Assembly (NCBI GenBank): GCA_015062605.1
Contig: SUUI01000004.1
Span: 41,751-105,750, forward strand
Source: Eggerthellaceae bacterium
Lineage (GTDB): Bacteria; Actinomycetota; Coriobacteriia; Coriobacteriales; Eggerthellaceae
DNA length: 64,000 nucleotides
Direction of reading: 5' to 3'
This document shows, one piece after another, positions 1 to 7,551 of the stretch. Each line of letters opens with the position of its first letter. Position 1 is the stretch's first letter. A program made the position numbers and the translations under genes. The notes beneath the pieces were generated by a model. The model was given only the letters and a program-made list of their open reading frames with translations. It had not been told where the DNA came from and searched no databases.

Positions 1-270
1 GGCAAAACCAACACTGGCCGTTTGGCCCTCGCTGCTTAATATAAGCTAGCGCGCTGAAGCAGGGTTTTCTCCCGCCCCTGTGGACGCGTCATCTCAGGGA
101 GACGCTCTTGGGAACGTAGACGGTATATCCCAAGCTAAGATCGAACCGGCTCGGATGAGGTCCGCCAGTCGACGGGCAGACCGATTCTTAAACTGAAACG
201 CCGACTAAGCTTGTAGAGCCTCGTGGACAGGGTAGTATGGACCGGAGTTCGATTCTCCGCGCCTCCACCA
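1..270 (+). ncRNA. ssrA: tmRNA (ssrA), 3' part; 5' end lies before the window
   Basis: Positions 1-39 decode as the end of a proteolysis tag, GKTNTGRLALAA followed by TAA; the hydrophobic ALAA end is the usual degradation signal. The 3' end carries a T-arm-like GGAGTTCGATTCTCC and ends in CCA at 268-270, as expected for the alanine-tRNA-like domain. A strong terminator follows. tmRNA rescues stalled ribosomes together with SmpB, whose gene lies 2 kb downstream on the other strand. The resume codon and 5' acceptor half are outside the window. Confidence 0.93.
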
Positions 271-280
271 GTCAATTCAA

Positions 281-306
281 AGGCCGCCCAGTGGGCGGCC
301 TTTTTC
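281..306 (+). terminator. Intrinsic terminator of ssrA
   Basis: Perfect GC-rich inverted repeat (AGGCCGCCCA with its complement) directly followed by TTTTT, 10 bases after the tmRNA CCA end. The hairpin can also serve the convergent leftward gene ending at 327. Confidence 0.9.
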
Positions 307-326
307 TGTTCGATTGTCCCTCGCAC

Positions 327-1457
327 CTATAGCAGTGTCACCCGCATGACTACGGGATTATGATCGGAATTGACGAAGCCCAAATTATGCGTTTTCACCA
401 TGTCAACGCGCACGTTGCTGCTCACAATGAAGCCGTCGATCATGTAGTACTGGATCGGCAAATCGCTTGGCGTGCCATCTGCATTCACGAGCGGATGGTC
501 GAGCAAGCGACACGTCGGCTCAGAATTATCCATAACGAATTGCCAACCCTCGCCGAAGTCCTCGATATTGATATGACCGGCTTCCCACTCGGTTGTAGGA
601 AGCAAGGGATACGCGCTCACATCGATGTTGCTGAATGTATGGTTCCAGTCACCACCTGAAATGACATAGTTGCCCTTTGCGGCCTCAGCTTCGAGAGTTT
701 CAAGGATCGCTGCAACCTGCATAGCGTGGTGCTCCTCATCGGTGTAGGCATCCGGATGCTGGTTGATGATGACGAGCTGTTTGTCGGAACCCTGTACGGG
801 GATGCGTGTGATGAGCTCGCAGCGTTTGAGCTGGAACAAGCTCATCGGCCATGAATACGAATTGGGAAGGCTCACACGTTCGGCCGCATCGACAGCAAAG
901 GTCGAGAAGCTCATGATGCCGCCATCTATGGAACCGTAGAGCGGCCAGCCCAAAGGCACCATGAGCGTTTTATAGTTCGTGCCGAACATGGTCTGCGCTG
1001 CGCCCATCGCAGAAGCAGCCGAGGCCTCTTTCAAAAGCACCGACTCATCGATATGCTCGCTTCGATCGCTATCCTGGTCGACCTCTTGGAAGATGGCGAT
1101 ATCGGGAGAGGTGCTCTTGAAGAACTCGGTAATGGCGTTCATGTTCTGCTGCACGCGTGCTTTATCGGCGGTTCGCACCATCGTGCCGCCGTCCATGAAG
1201 AAGTCCGCATTGTCGCCCAATGCACCATAACCGATGTTCCATGTCATGATGGTGAAGCTGTCACCCGAAGAAACGGTTTTCGTAGGTGCCGTCGCCGTCG
1301 TGTTCGACAACTCCGCCTTCTCAAGCGCAGCCGGCTTGTATTCCGTGACGCTCATCACGATCAGGAAAATCGCGAACGCTGCGACGATAATGCAGATGAT
1401 CCACAAAATGGCGCGGAGGATCTTGCCTCCTATCGATTTCGCCTTCGCTGCCGTCAT
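327..1457 (-). CDS. Membrane-anchored endonuclease/exonuclease/phosphatase (EEP) family protein
   Basis: 376 residues. One hydrophobic segment at about 14-36 should anchor the protein, with the rest outside the cytoplasm. The body carries EEP-superfamily blocks in order: TWNIGYG, FQEVD, GGDWNH and a final SDHNPV, which supply the metal-binding and catalytic Asn, Glu, Asp and His residues of this fold. Family members cleave phosphodiesters in nucleic acids, inositol phosphates or sphingomyelin; the substrate cannot be told from sequence. It is the last gene of a leftward group. Start ATG at 1457, preceded by GGAAGGGAGAGGGGG as ribosome binding site. Confidence 0.8.
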   Translation of the reverse strand: MTAAKAKSIGGKILRAILWIICIIVAAFAIFLIVMSVTEYKPAALEKAELSNTTATAPTKTVSSGDSFTIMTWNIGYGALGDNADFFMDGGTMVRTADKARVQQNMNAITEFFKSTSPDIAIFQEVDQDSDRSEHIDESVLLKEASAASAMGAAQTMFGTNYKTLMVPLGWPLYGSIDGGIMSFSTFAVDAAERVSLPNSYSWPMSLFQLKRCELITRIPVQGSDKQLVIINQHPDAYTDEEHHAMQVAAILETLEAEAAKGNYVISGGDWNHTFSNIDVSAYPLLPTTEWEAGHINIEDFGEGWQFVMDNSEPTCRLLDHPLVNADGTPSDLPIQYYMIDGFIVSSNVRVDMVKTHNLGFVNSDHNPVVMRVTLL

Positions 1458-1533
1458 GGCTCCCCCTCTCCCTTCCTAATGTGGCTATACGTAAGCGTGG
1501 ATGTCGGCCTAGACCGTATCACGCGCAAGGTGA

Positions 1534-2232
1534 TTAACGGTGCTTCTTCTTTATGGGTAGGAAATCGAGCACATCACTGAATTCATCGTATGTGGATTTC
1601 AGTTCCTTGGCAATCGAAGCGCCGTCTTTAAGCAATTCGACCATATCGTCCTTGAAATCAGCGATCTCTTCAGCGGTGAACAGTGCACCATCCTTGCCGT
1701 CCACCTTCTCTTCGGTTGCGGCAACAGGTTCGCTTTTGGCTTTTGGCTCAGCCTCGTCCGCATCTGCCTCGGCAGCAACGTCGATCTCCTCATCGACGTA
1801 ATAGTATTCGACCTCCTTGCCATCCTCTAAGATGGCGAACCCGATCTCATTGTCTTCTTCGTCGACGAGGTAATACAGGATATCGTCATCGTTGATCTCC
1901 ATCTCGATGAGCAGCTCGTCTTCCTCGTCAACCTCATCATCATCGCTCTCGGCGTCTTCGTACACGTCCTCGAGCACTTCGGCGATACGGTAATCCTCAT
2001 CGGTCTCGTAGTAGTACTCGACTTCCTTGCCATCCTCTAAGATAGCGAACCCGATTTCGTTATCGTCTTGATCGGTGATGTAGTACAGGATGTCATCCTC
2101 ATCGATTTCGAGCTCGATAACCTCAGATTCGATGTACTCGTCGAGGAGTTCGTCCGCTGCCTCGATCGTTTTCTCGACTGTCTCTTCGATAGCATCGAGA
2201 AGATTTCCGGATTGTCCGTCAGCGACCATCAT
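1534..2232 (-). CDS. Highly acidic repeat protein of unknown function (DUF1292-like modules)
   Basis: 232 residues, very rich in Asp and Glu. Two copies of a module of about 45 residues, each containing DDILYY, DNEIGFAILEDGKEVEYYY, occur in the first 150 residues and are also close repeats in the DNA, offset by 210 bases. The module resembles small DUF1292-type beta proteins, a weak match from memory. The tail (about 185-232) looks helical. The start overlaps the smpB stop (ATGA), so it is translationally coupled to smpB. Function unknown; an RNA- or ribosome-related role is suggested only by position. Confidence 0.7.
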   Translation of the reverse strand: MMVADGQSGNLLDAIEETVEKTIEAADELLDEYIESEVIELEIDEDDILYYITDQDDNEIGFAILEDGKEVEYYYETDEDYRIAEVLEDVYEDAESDDDEVDEEDELLIEMEINDDDILYYLVDEEDNEIGFAILEDGKEVEYYYVDEEIDVAAEADADEAEPKAKSEPVAATEEKVDGKDGALFTAEEIADFKDDMVELLKDGASIAKELKSTYDEFSDVLDFLPIKKKHR

Positions 2233-2696
2233 CTGCTCCGTTCCTTTAGGGCGCGCTCAATCGCCAAGCGCGTATCACGCTCGGCCATGCTGGCGCGCTT
2301 GTCGTACAGCTTCTTGCCGCGAGCTATCGCGAGCTCGACTTTGACTAAGGAATTCTCCTTGAAATACATGCGCAACGGCACCAATGCCATGCCCTTCTCG
2401 CGCGTAAGCTCGTTAAGACGACGAATCTCCTTGCGATGCAAGAGCAACTTGCGCTTGCGATCGGGGTCGACGTTGTTGAGATTACCATGCGAATACGGCG
2501 GAATATGCACGTTGTGCAGCCACACCTCACCATCGCGCACGAGTGCGAAGCAATCCGTCAGCTGGCAGTTGTTTTCACGCAAGGAACGCACTTCCGTGCC
2601 CTTGAGCTCGATGCCAGCCTCAAAGGATTCCAGAATCTCGTACTCGTGATACGCACGACGATTCTTCGCGATGGTTTTCTCTTCGCGTTTAACCAT
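2229..2696 (-). CDS. smpB: SsrA-binding protein SmpB
   Basis: 155 residues from the ATG at 2696, the usual SmpB length. Typical blocks are present: KNRRAYHEYEI near the N-terminus, GIELKGTEVRSLR, the central HNVHIPPYSHGN, and a basic C-terminal tail (KKLYDKRASMAERD) that enters the empty mRNA channel of the ribosome. SmpB binds the tRNA-like domain of tmRNA and is needed for trans-translation. A longer reading from 2726 would add 10 residues, MHALFPGWRH, not typical of the family. The gene overlaps the upstream peptidase by 8 bases and the downstream acidic protein by 4, an evident operon, and lies near ssrA. Confidence 0.95.
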   Translation of the reverse strand: MVKREEKTIAKNRRAYHEYEILESFEAGIELKGTEVRSLRENNCQLTDCFALVRDGEVWLHNVHIPPYSHGNLNNVDPDRKRKLLLHRKEIRRLNELTREKGMALVPLRMYFKENSLVKVELAIARGKKLYDKRASMAERDTRLAIERALKERSR

Positions 2697-3768
2697 GTGC
2701 CTCCACCCCGGGAACAAAGCATGCATCTTCGCTCATATCGAGCACGAAACGCGCAATAAGCTCGGCTGCCGCCTCAAGATCGGCAAGGCAGATAACCTCG
2801 GTTGAAGTATGCATGTACCGAAGCGGCACTGAGACAAGGCCCGTGGGGATGCCGCAGCGCGTCACCTGGATGGCGCGCGCATCGGTACCAGTGACGCTTG
2901 GCTCTGCCTCGAGCTGATAGGCTATGCCGCACGCTTCGGCAGCAGCAATCAGACGATCGAATACGACCGGATTGATGTTGGGCCCGCGCGCGATCACAGG
3001 GCCTTTCCCGCAGATGATTTGACCGTATTCGGTCTTGTCGATGCCCGGATAATCCGTTGCATGCGTCACATCGAATGCAAGCGCGACATCGGGTTGCACG
3101 CTATAGGCGCTCGTCATCGCACCGCGTGTACCAATCTCCTCCTGCACGGTCGACACGGCGATGAATGCACCAGCCGCTCGTCCGGCATCCTTGATCTTCT
3201 CCATGGCACGCGTCGCAACCCACACGCCGGCCTTATCGTCGAAGCCGCGCGAGACGGCCATACCATCCCCGAACTCCTCGAAGCCGACACCATAGGTAAT
3301 CGTATCGCCGATACGCACGAGCTCCTTCACACGTTCGGCAGGCATACCCAAATCGATGACAAGCTTTTCTAGCGGCGTGACCGTCTTGCGATCATCGGCT
3401 TTTATGAGATGGATGGGCTTGCGACCGACAACGCCGCGAAGCGTACCGTCCTTCGTATGCACATCGACGCGCAAACCAGGCAGTATCGCCGCATCCACGC
3501 CGCCGACTGCAGCGACGGAAAGAAACCCGTCGTCGCTTATATACGTCACCATCATGCCGACTTCATCCATATGGGCGGCCAACATCACACTCGGACCACC
3601 TTGAGCGCCATCGAGGATCGCCTGCACCGAACCCATCGTGTCAGTGCGTATCTCGTCAGCGGTATCGGCAAGGCGCGTTCGCACAACTTCTGCCACGCGC
3701 TGCTCGCATCCTGTCGGCGAGGGCGTCTCAAGCAATTCCTTCAGGTAATCCATATCGCTTCGTTCCAT
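2689..3768 (-). CDS. M42-family metallopeptidase (glutamyl aminopeptidase/endoglucanase-like)
   Basis: 359 residues. Cytosolic zinc aminopeptidase of the M42/TET type: PSPTGCEQRVAEVV at the N-terminus, AAHMDEVGMMV (first metal His and catalytic Asp), GRGFDDKAGVW-like SRGFDDKAGVW, STVQEEIGTRGA (catalytic Glu pair), AFDVTHA, and a C-terminal RYMHTSTEV with the last metal His. TET peptidases form dodecamers that trim peptides, a plausible partner of proteolysis downstream of trans-translation. I chose the ATG at 3768 because GAGGTGG lies just upstream; a start at 3792 adds eight residues. Confidence 0.9.
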   Translation of the reverse strand: MERSDMDYLKELLETPSPTGCEQRVAEVVRTRLADTADEIRTDTMGSVQAILDGAQGGPSVMLAAHMDEVGMMVTYISDDGFLSVAAVGGVDAAILPGLRVDVHTKDGTLRGVVGRKPIHLIKADDRKTVTPLEKLVIDLGMPAERVKELVRIGDTITYGVGFEEFGDGMAVSRGFDDKAGVWVATRAMEKIKDAGRAAGAFIAVSTVQEEIGTRGAMTSAYSVQPDVALAFDVTHATDYPGIDKTEYGQIICGKGPVIARGPNINPVVFDRLIAAAEACGIAYQLEAEPSVTGTDARAIQVTRCGIPTGLVSVPLRYMHTSTEVICLADLEAAAELIARFVLDMSEDACFVPGVEAHG

Positions 3769-3795
3769 ACCTACCACCTCATATCCGCACACGGT

Positions 3796-4083
3796 TTAGA
3801 GTCGTCCGCGTACAACTTTCCTCGCATGCTTCGGCTGCTCAACCGGCTCACGGAAATCAAGCGCGAGCTGACCATCCAAATCCTTTGACGCCGCCGTCTT
3901 CCGCTCGATGGAATCTATCGTCCACGACACAGCATCATTACCGAATTGCGTGAGCATGGCCATACGAGCGTCGTGCGTATTCTCCTTCGAGCCGACCCTC
4001 CCCTCGCTTTCAAACTCGAACAGCCCGACAGAGCGCTGAGCGGAAGCGTTGGGAGAATGATAATGTGCGATAAACGTTTGCAT
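3796..4083 (-). CDS. Small hypothetical protein
   Basis: 95 residues from the ATG at 4083 (MQTFIAHYHSP...); a start at 4122 is possible but has a poor leader. The sequence is mixed polar, without membrane segment or Cys motif; it has VGLFEFESEGRVGSKENTHDARMAML then a basic end. I do not recognise it. It lies 27 bases upstream of the M42 gene and reads the same way, so it is probably the first gene of the smpB group. It is open and has codon use like its neighbours, but the function is unknown. Confidence 0.5.
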   Translation of the reverse strand: MQTFIAHYHSPNASAQRSVGLFEFESEGRVGSKENTHDARMAMLTQFGNDAVSWTIDSIERKTAASKDLDGQLALDFREPVEQPKHARKVVRGRL

Positions 4084-4308
4084 GGGCTCTCTGTTCTTTG
4101 TCGCGTTGTTCACTGGCGCCATACCATGGCATACCTGTGATTATTCTATCACTGCAACCGACGTGTGCCTCCAACGATTGATTCCTGCGACCCGCAGAAA
4201 ATGAACCGTTCAAATAGCGAAAACATAGTAAAGTGTAGAGGTACGAATACAATGCGCTTACGCAGCAATCGCTTACGGAACGCGTCGAACACACGATCAG
4301 GAGGAACC

Positions 4309-5295
4309 ATGGATTCTAACGTACGTCCCGCCGATATGGCTCGTATAACGACCCCCGAGCTCGCACAGGCATTCATCGATGAACAAGTCGCCGCACTCAA
4401 AGAGCAGATCGGCGATGGCAAGGTTCTGCTCGCTTTATCGGGCGGCGTCGATTCCAGCGTGTGCGCCGCACTGCTCATCCGCGCCATCGGTCAGAACCTC
4501 GTGTGCGTGCACGTGAACCACGGGCTTCTGCGCAAAGGCGAACCCGAGCAAGTCGTAAAGGTGTTTAGAGACGAGCTGGGCGCAAACCTGATTTATGTCG
4601 ATGCTGTCGACCGTTTCCTCGACAAGCTCGAAGGCGTTGACGAGCCGGAGACGAAACGCAAGATCATCGGCGCTGAGTTCATCCGCGTGTTCGAAGAGGA
4701 AGCCCGCAAGGTCGCCGATGACGTTTCGTTCCTCGGCCAGGGCACCATCTATCCCGACATCCTCGAAAGCGAAGCAGGCATAAAGGCGCATCACAACGTT
4801 GGTGGTCTGCCTGACGATCTGCAATTCGAGCTCGTCGAGCCCGTCAAACTGCTTTACAAGGATGAGGTGCGCGTAGTCGGAAAGCAGCTCGGCTTACCCG
4901 ACTCCATGGTATATCGCCAACCATTCCCTGGTCCCGGTCTGGGAGTTCGCTGCCTCGGTGCCATCACGCGCGACAGGCTCGAAGCGCTCCGCGAAGCCGA
5001 TGCCATCGTGCGCGAGGAAATCGGCACCGCCGGTCTGGGCGACAAGATCTGGCAATACTTCGCCATCGTTCCCGATTTCCGTGTAACCGGCATCGTCGAC
5101 AATCAGCGCGCCTATGATTGGATGTGCATCATCCGTGCCGTGAACTCCATCGATGCCATCACGGCCGAAGTACCCGAGCTCGATTGGCCACTGCTTAAGA
5201 AGATGACATCTCGCATCATGACCGAAGTGCCGGGAATCTGCCGCGTCGCATACGACTTAAGCCCCAAACCCACCGCAACCATTGAGTGCGAGTAG
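4309..5295 (+). CDS. guaA: GMP synthase, stand-alone ATP-pyrophosphatase subunit
   Basis: 328 residues starting at ATG 4309 after a perfect AGGAGGAACC. It contains the ATP-PPase PP-loop ALSGGVDSSV (about residues 43-52), HVNHGLLRKGE, LGQGTIYPDILES, QPFPGPGLGVRC, and the C-terminal dimerisation domain ending ATIECE. This half adenylates XMP and aminates it to GMP. The N-terminal class I glutamine amidotransferase domain (about 190 residues with Cys-His-Glu triad) normally fused in bacteria is absent, and the DNA upstream to 4084 does not encode it. Archaea have such split enzymes. Either a separate amidotransferase lies elsewhere or free ammonia is used. Confidence 0.9.
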   Translation: MDSNVRPADMARITTPELAQAFIDEQVAALKEQIGDGKVLLALSGGVDSSVCAALLIRAIGQNLVCVHVNHGLLRKGEPEQVVKVFRDELGANLIYVDAVDRFLDKLEGVDEPETKRKIIGAEFIRVFEEEARKVADDVSFLGQGTIYPDILESEAGIKAHHNVGGLPDDLQFELVEPVKLLYKDEVRVVGKQLGLPDSMVYRQPFPGPGLGVRCLGAITRDRLEALREADAIVREEIGTAGLGDKIWQYFAIVPDFRVTGIVDNQRAYDWMCIIRAVNSIDAITAEVPELDWPLLKKMTSRIMTEVPGICRVAYDLSPKPTATIECE

Positions 5296-5354
5296 GCGCT
5301 TTCAGCAAGGCTGATGCATCCGCCGGATACACCCGTATCCCATAAAGACAAACG

Positions 5355-5380
5355 AAGGGCTCGTCGAAAGACGAGCCCTT
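5355..5380. terminator. Bidirectional terminator between guaA and superoxide reductase
   Basis: Perfect 11-bp stem AAGGGCTCGTC with a GAAA loop, in the gap between convergent genes. T-rich flank CCCGTTTCTT on the plus side, and A-rich flank before it that becomes T-rich on the minus strand. Confidence 0.85.
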
Positions 5381-5408
5381 CCCGTTTCTTGAGCAGCAAG
5401 AACGCCGA

Positions 5409-5792
5409 TTAAGCCTCAGCGCGCCACAAACCATGCTTGTTACAGTACTCGAGCGCAGCTATCGCCTCGTCGTCCTCTAAGGCGAACGTAGCTAAAGGCT
5501 CTTCGCCTGGCTTCAGGCACTTCGCCTGAACACCTTTTGCGGTGACGAGGTAAATCCACTGGATGAAGTGGTCCTCCTCCATTGGATGGATGACTTCGCC
5601 GACAGTCACGCGAACCACATTGCCGTCGATTTGGATAACGGGGACATGCTTCTCGCCCGCCGCATCGAACGTGTTCGGCTCGATTGCTTCCATCTTCTGG
5701 CCGCAGCACATGACCGGTACGCCACCGTCAACAACCTTGACGATGATGTTGCCGCACCTCTTGCATACATAGAACGTTTCGCGCTTCTTCAT
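5409..5792 (-). CDS. dfx: Desulfoferrodoxin (2Fe superoxide reductase)
   Basis: 127 residues, the length of class I (2Fe) superoxide reductase. The N-terminal desulforedoxin domain has the four Cys of its rubredoxin-like iron: C10, C13, C29, C30. The catalytic domain has E47-K48-H49, H69, H75, then C117 and H120 in CNKHGLW, the Fe(His4Cys) centre. It reduces superoxide to hydrogen peroxide without making oxygen, typical of strict anaerobes. Monocistronic; ribosome binding site GAAAGGGGAAG ahead of ATG 5792. Confidence 0.95.
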   Translation of the reverse strand: MKKRETFYVCKRCGNIIVKVVDGGVPVMCCGQKMEAIEPNTFDAAGEKHVPVIQIDGNVVRVTVGEVIHPMEEDHFIQWIYLVTAKGVQAKCLKPGEEPLATFALEDDEAIAALEYCNKHGLWRAEA

Positions 5793-6135
5793 CGGCTTCC
5801 CCTTTCATCCTCAATCGATAATCGCACGTATTAGAACAACATTTTTAGTATACCGTACCGGGTGTTTCCACATGTCTATCGTTTTCGTACGGCAACTGCT
5901 TACACATCCATCACGCACTTTGCGCCAGAGTTTTTAAAACGCGCCACACGTGTCGCGAATCGCCCATTTGGCGCTATTTTTCTCTTGACAAACGTAATTG
6001 TTCCCCCAGTTCGCTATAGTACAGTATTACGGCTTAACGGCATTTGCCCGCACCTGGGCGCATTCCATCAGCCGAACGCAACGGAAAAACCGCGGGGCAA
6101 TAGGTGCCTCGCCCGAGCAAAGAAAGGAAGCCGTT
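5793..6135. other. Intergenic region, divergent promoters for dfx and the LeuA-like operon
   Basis: 343 bases without a gene. It must hold leftward control of dfx and rightward control of the gene at 6136. A TTGACA at 5985-5990 and TATAGT at 6015-6020 look like promoter elements but are 24 bases apart, so they cannot form one normal promoter. AAAGAAAGGAAG at 6119-6130 is the ribosome binding site of the next gene. No clear riboswitch or operator was found. Confidence 0.4.
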
Positions 6136-7551
6136 ATGCGTACTATCATGATCAGCGACGTCACGATGCAACAAACCGTGGAAGCAGGCGGCATCCTTCT
6201 TAGCTTCCGCGAGAAGATCGAACTAGCGAAGCTACTAGATAAGCTGGGCGCTTCCGTCATAGAGCTTTCCCCCATCGAGAATCCTCGTAGCGATCGTCTG
6301 CTCATCAAGTCTATCGCCAGTGCCGTGAAAGACAGCATCGTCGCTGTACCCGTAAGCGTGACTGAAGACAACACCGCATTTACATGGGATGCGCTTACGC
6401 AAGCTGCCCATCCCCGTCTGCAGGTGTGCCTGCCTGTAAGCGATGTGCAAATGGAATACTTCCTGCACAAGAAGGCAGATGCCGTTCCGACGTTCATCGC
6501 CGAGAAAATCGCGGCCTGTGCCGCTATCTGCTCCGATGTGGAGTTCGTCGCGCAGGATGCCACTCGCGCTGACGAGGCGTTCCTGGCACATGCCCTCGAA
6601 GCGGCTGCACAAGCTGGTGCCACGCTTATCACTATCAAAGACGATGCCGGTGCCATGCTCGTCGAGGAGTTCGGTGCATTCATCGCGCGAATCCGTGCCG
6701 CCCTGCCCGAAAACGTGCGCCTCGGCGTCGCATGTTCGAATGCGCTGTTCATGGCCGACGCGAACTCCATCGCGGCCATTCAGGCTGGCGCGTGCGAGGT
6801 GAAGGCATCTGCAAACGCCACATTCACCGCTTCTTTACCCAACATCGCGCGCGTCATCGACACGAAGGGCTCGTCCTTCGGCGTAGCCTCCGGCGTACGC
6901 ACTGTGGAACTCGACCGCATCGTGAAGCAAATCGCATGGATGTGCGAGACTCAACGTTCCGACAATTCCCCGTTCGATAACGGCGTACGCGACAACGGAG
7001 ACGAGGCGACATTCACAGCCCACGACTCGATCGAAGAAGTCGCCCGCGCCATCGAAGCAATGGGATATGACCTGCCCGAAGAGGACATCACGAAGGTCTA
7101 TGACGCGTTTTGCCAGTTGGCAGCCCGTAAGGATACCATCAGCGCAACCGAGCTCGATGCCATCGTGGCAACCGAGGCTCTGCAGGTTCCCCAGACCTTC
7201 AAGCTCGAAAGCTTCGTCATCAATTCTGGCAACACCATCATGGCAACGAGCCACATGCGCCTTCGCCGTGATGGTGAAATCCTTGACAGCGTTGCCCTCG
7301 GCGATGGTCCCGTCGATGCGTCCTTCCTCGCGATCGAGCAGATCGTCGGTCACCACTACGAACTGGATGATTTCAAGATCCGCGCCGTCACCGAAGGGCG
7401 CGAAGCCTTAGGCGAGACGGTCATTCGTCTCCGCGCCGATGATGGACGCGTGTATTCCGGCCGCGGTCTTTCGACCGACGTCATCGGATCGTCCATCCTC
7501 GCGTACATCTCCGCTGTCAACAAGATCGTCTACGAGGAAGCAGGCGAATAA
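6136..7551 (+). CDS. LeuA-like (2-isopropylmalate synthase family) protein lacking catalytic metal ligands
   Basis: 471 residues from ATG 6136. Residues 1-290 align with the HMGL/LeuA TIM barrel and about 350-471 with the LeuA C-terminal dimer (regulatory) domain, with the typical GDGPVDASFLAIEQIVG. The active site is not conserved: where LeuA has RDGEQ this protein has V9-T10-M11-Q12-Q13, and where LeuA has the metal-binding HxH before ND it has GVACSN (residues 197-202), so the catalytic Arg, the metal Asp and both metal His are gone. It probably does not perform the Claisen condensation; a binding, allosteric or altered catalytic role is possible. The stop overlaps the next start (TAATG), so both are made together. 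Confidence 0.8.
   Translation: MRTIMISDVTMQQTVEAGGILLSFREKIELAKLLDKLGASVIELSPIENPRSDRLLIKSIASAVKDSIVAVPVSVTEDNTAFTWDALTQAAHPRLQVCLPVSDVQMEYFLHKKADAVPTFIAEKIAACAAICSDVEFVAQDATRADEAFLAHALEAAAQAGATLITIKDDAGAMLVEEFGAFIARIRAALPENVRLGVACSNALFMADANSIAAIQAGACEVKASANATFTASLPNIARVIDTKGSSFGVASGVRTVELDRIVKQIAWMCETQRSDNSPFDNGVRDNGDEATFTAHDSIEEVARAIEAMGYDLPEEDITKVYDAFCQLAARKDTISATELDAIVATEALQVPQTFKLESFVINSGNTIMATSHMRLRRDGEILDSVALGDGPVDASFLAIEQIVGHHYELDDFKIRAVTEGREALGETVIRLRADDGRVYSGRGLSTDVIGSSILAYISAVNKIVYEEAGE

Noticed and set aside
1458..1533. Possible small gene or terminator between the EEP and acidic protein genes
   Set aside because: Only 76 bases, no stem of useful length and no reading frame with a ribosome binding site.
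5985..6020. TTGACA and TATAGT as a promoter for the LeuA-like gene
   Set aside because: Spacing is 24 bases, far from 16-18; each element may belong to a different promoter or be chance.
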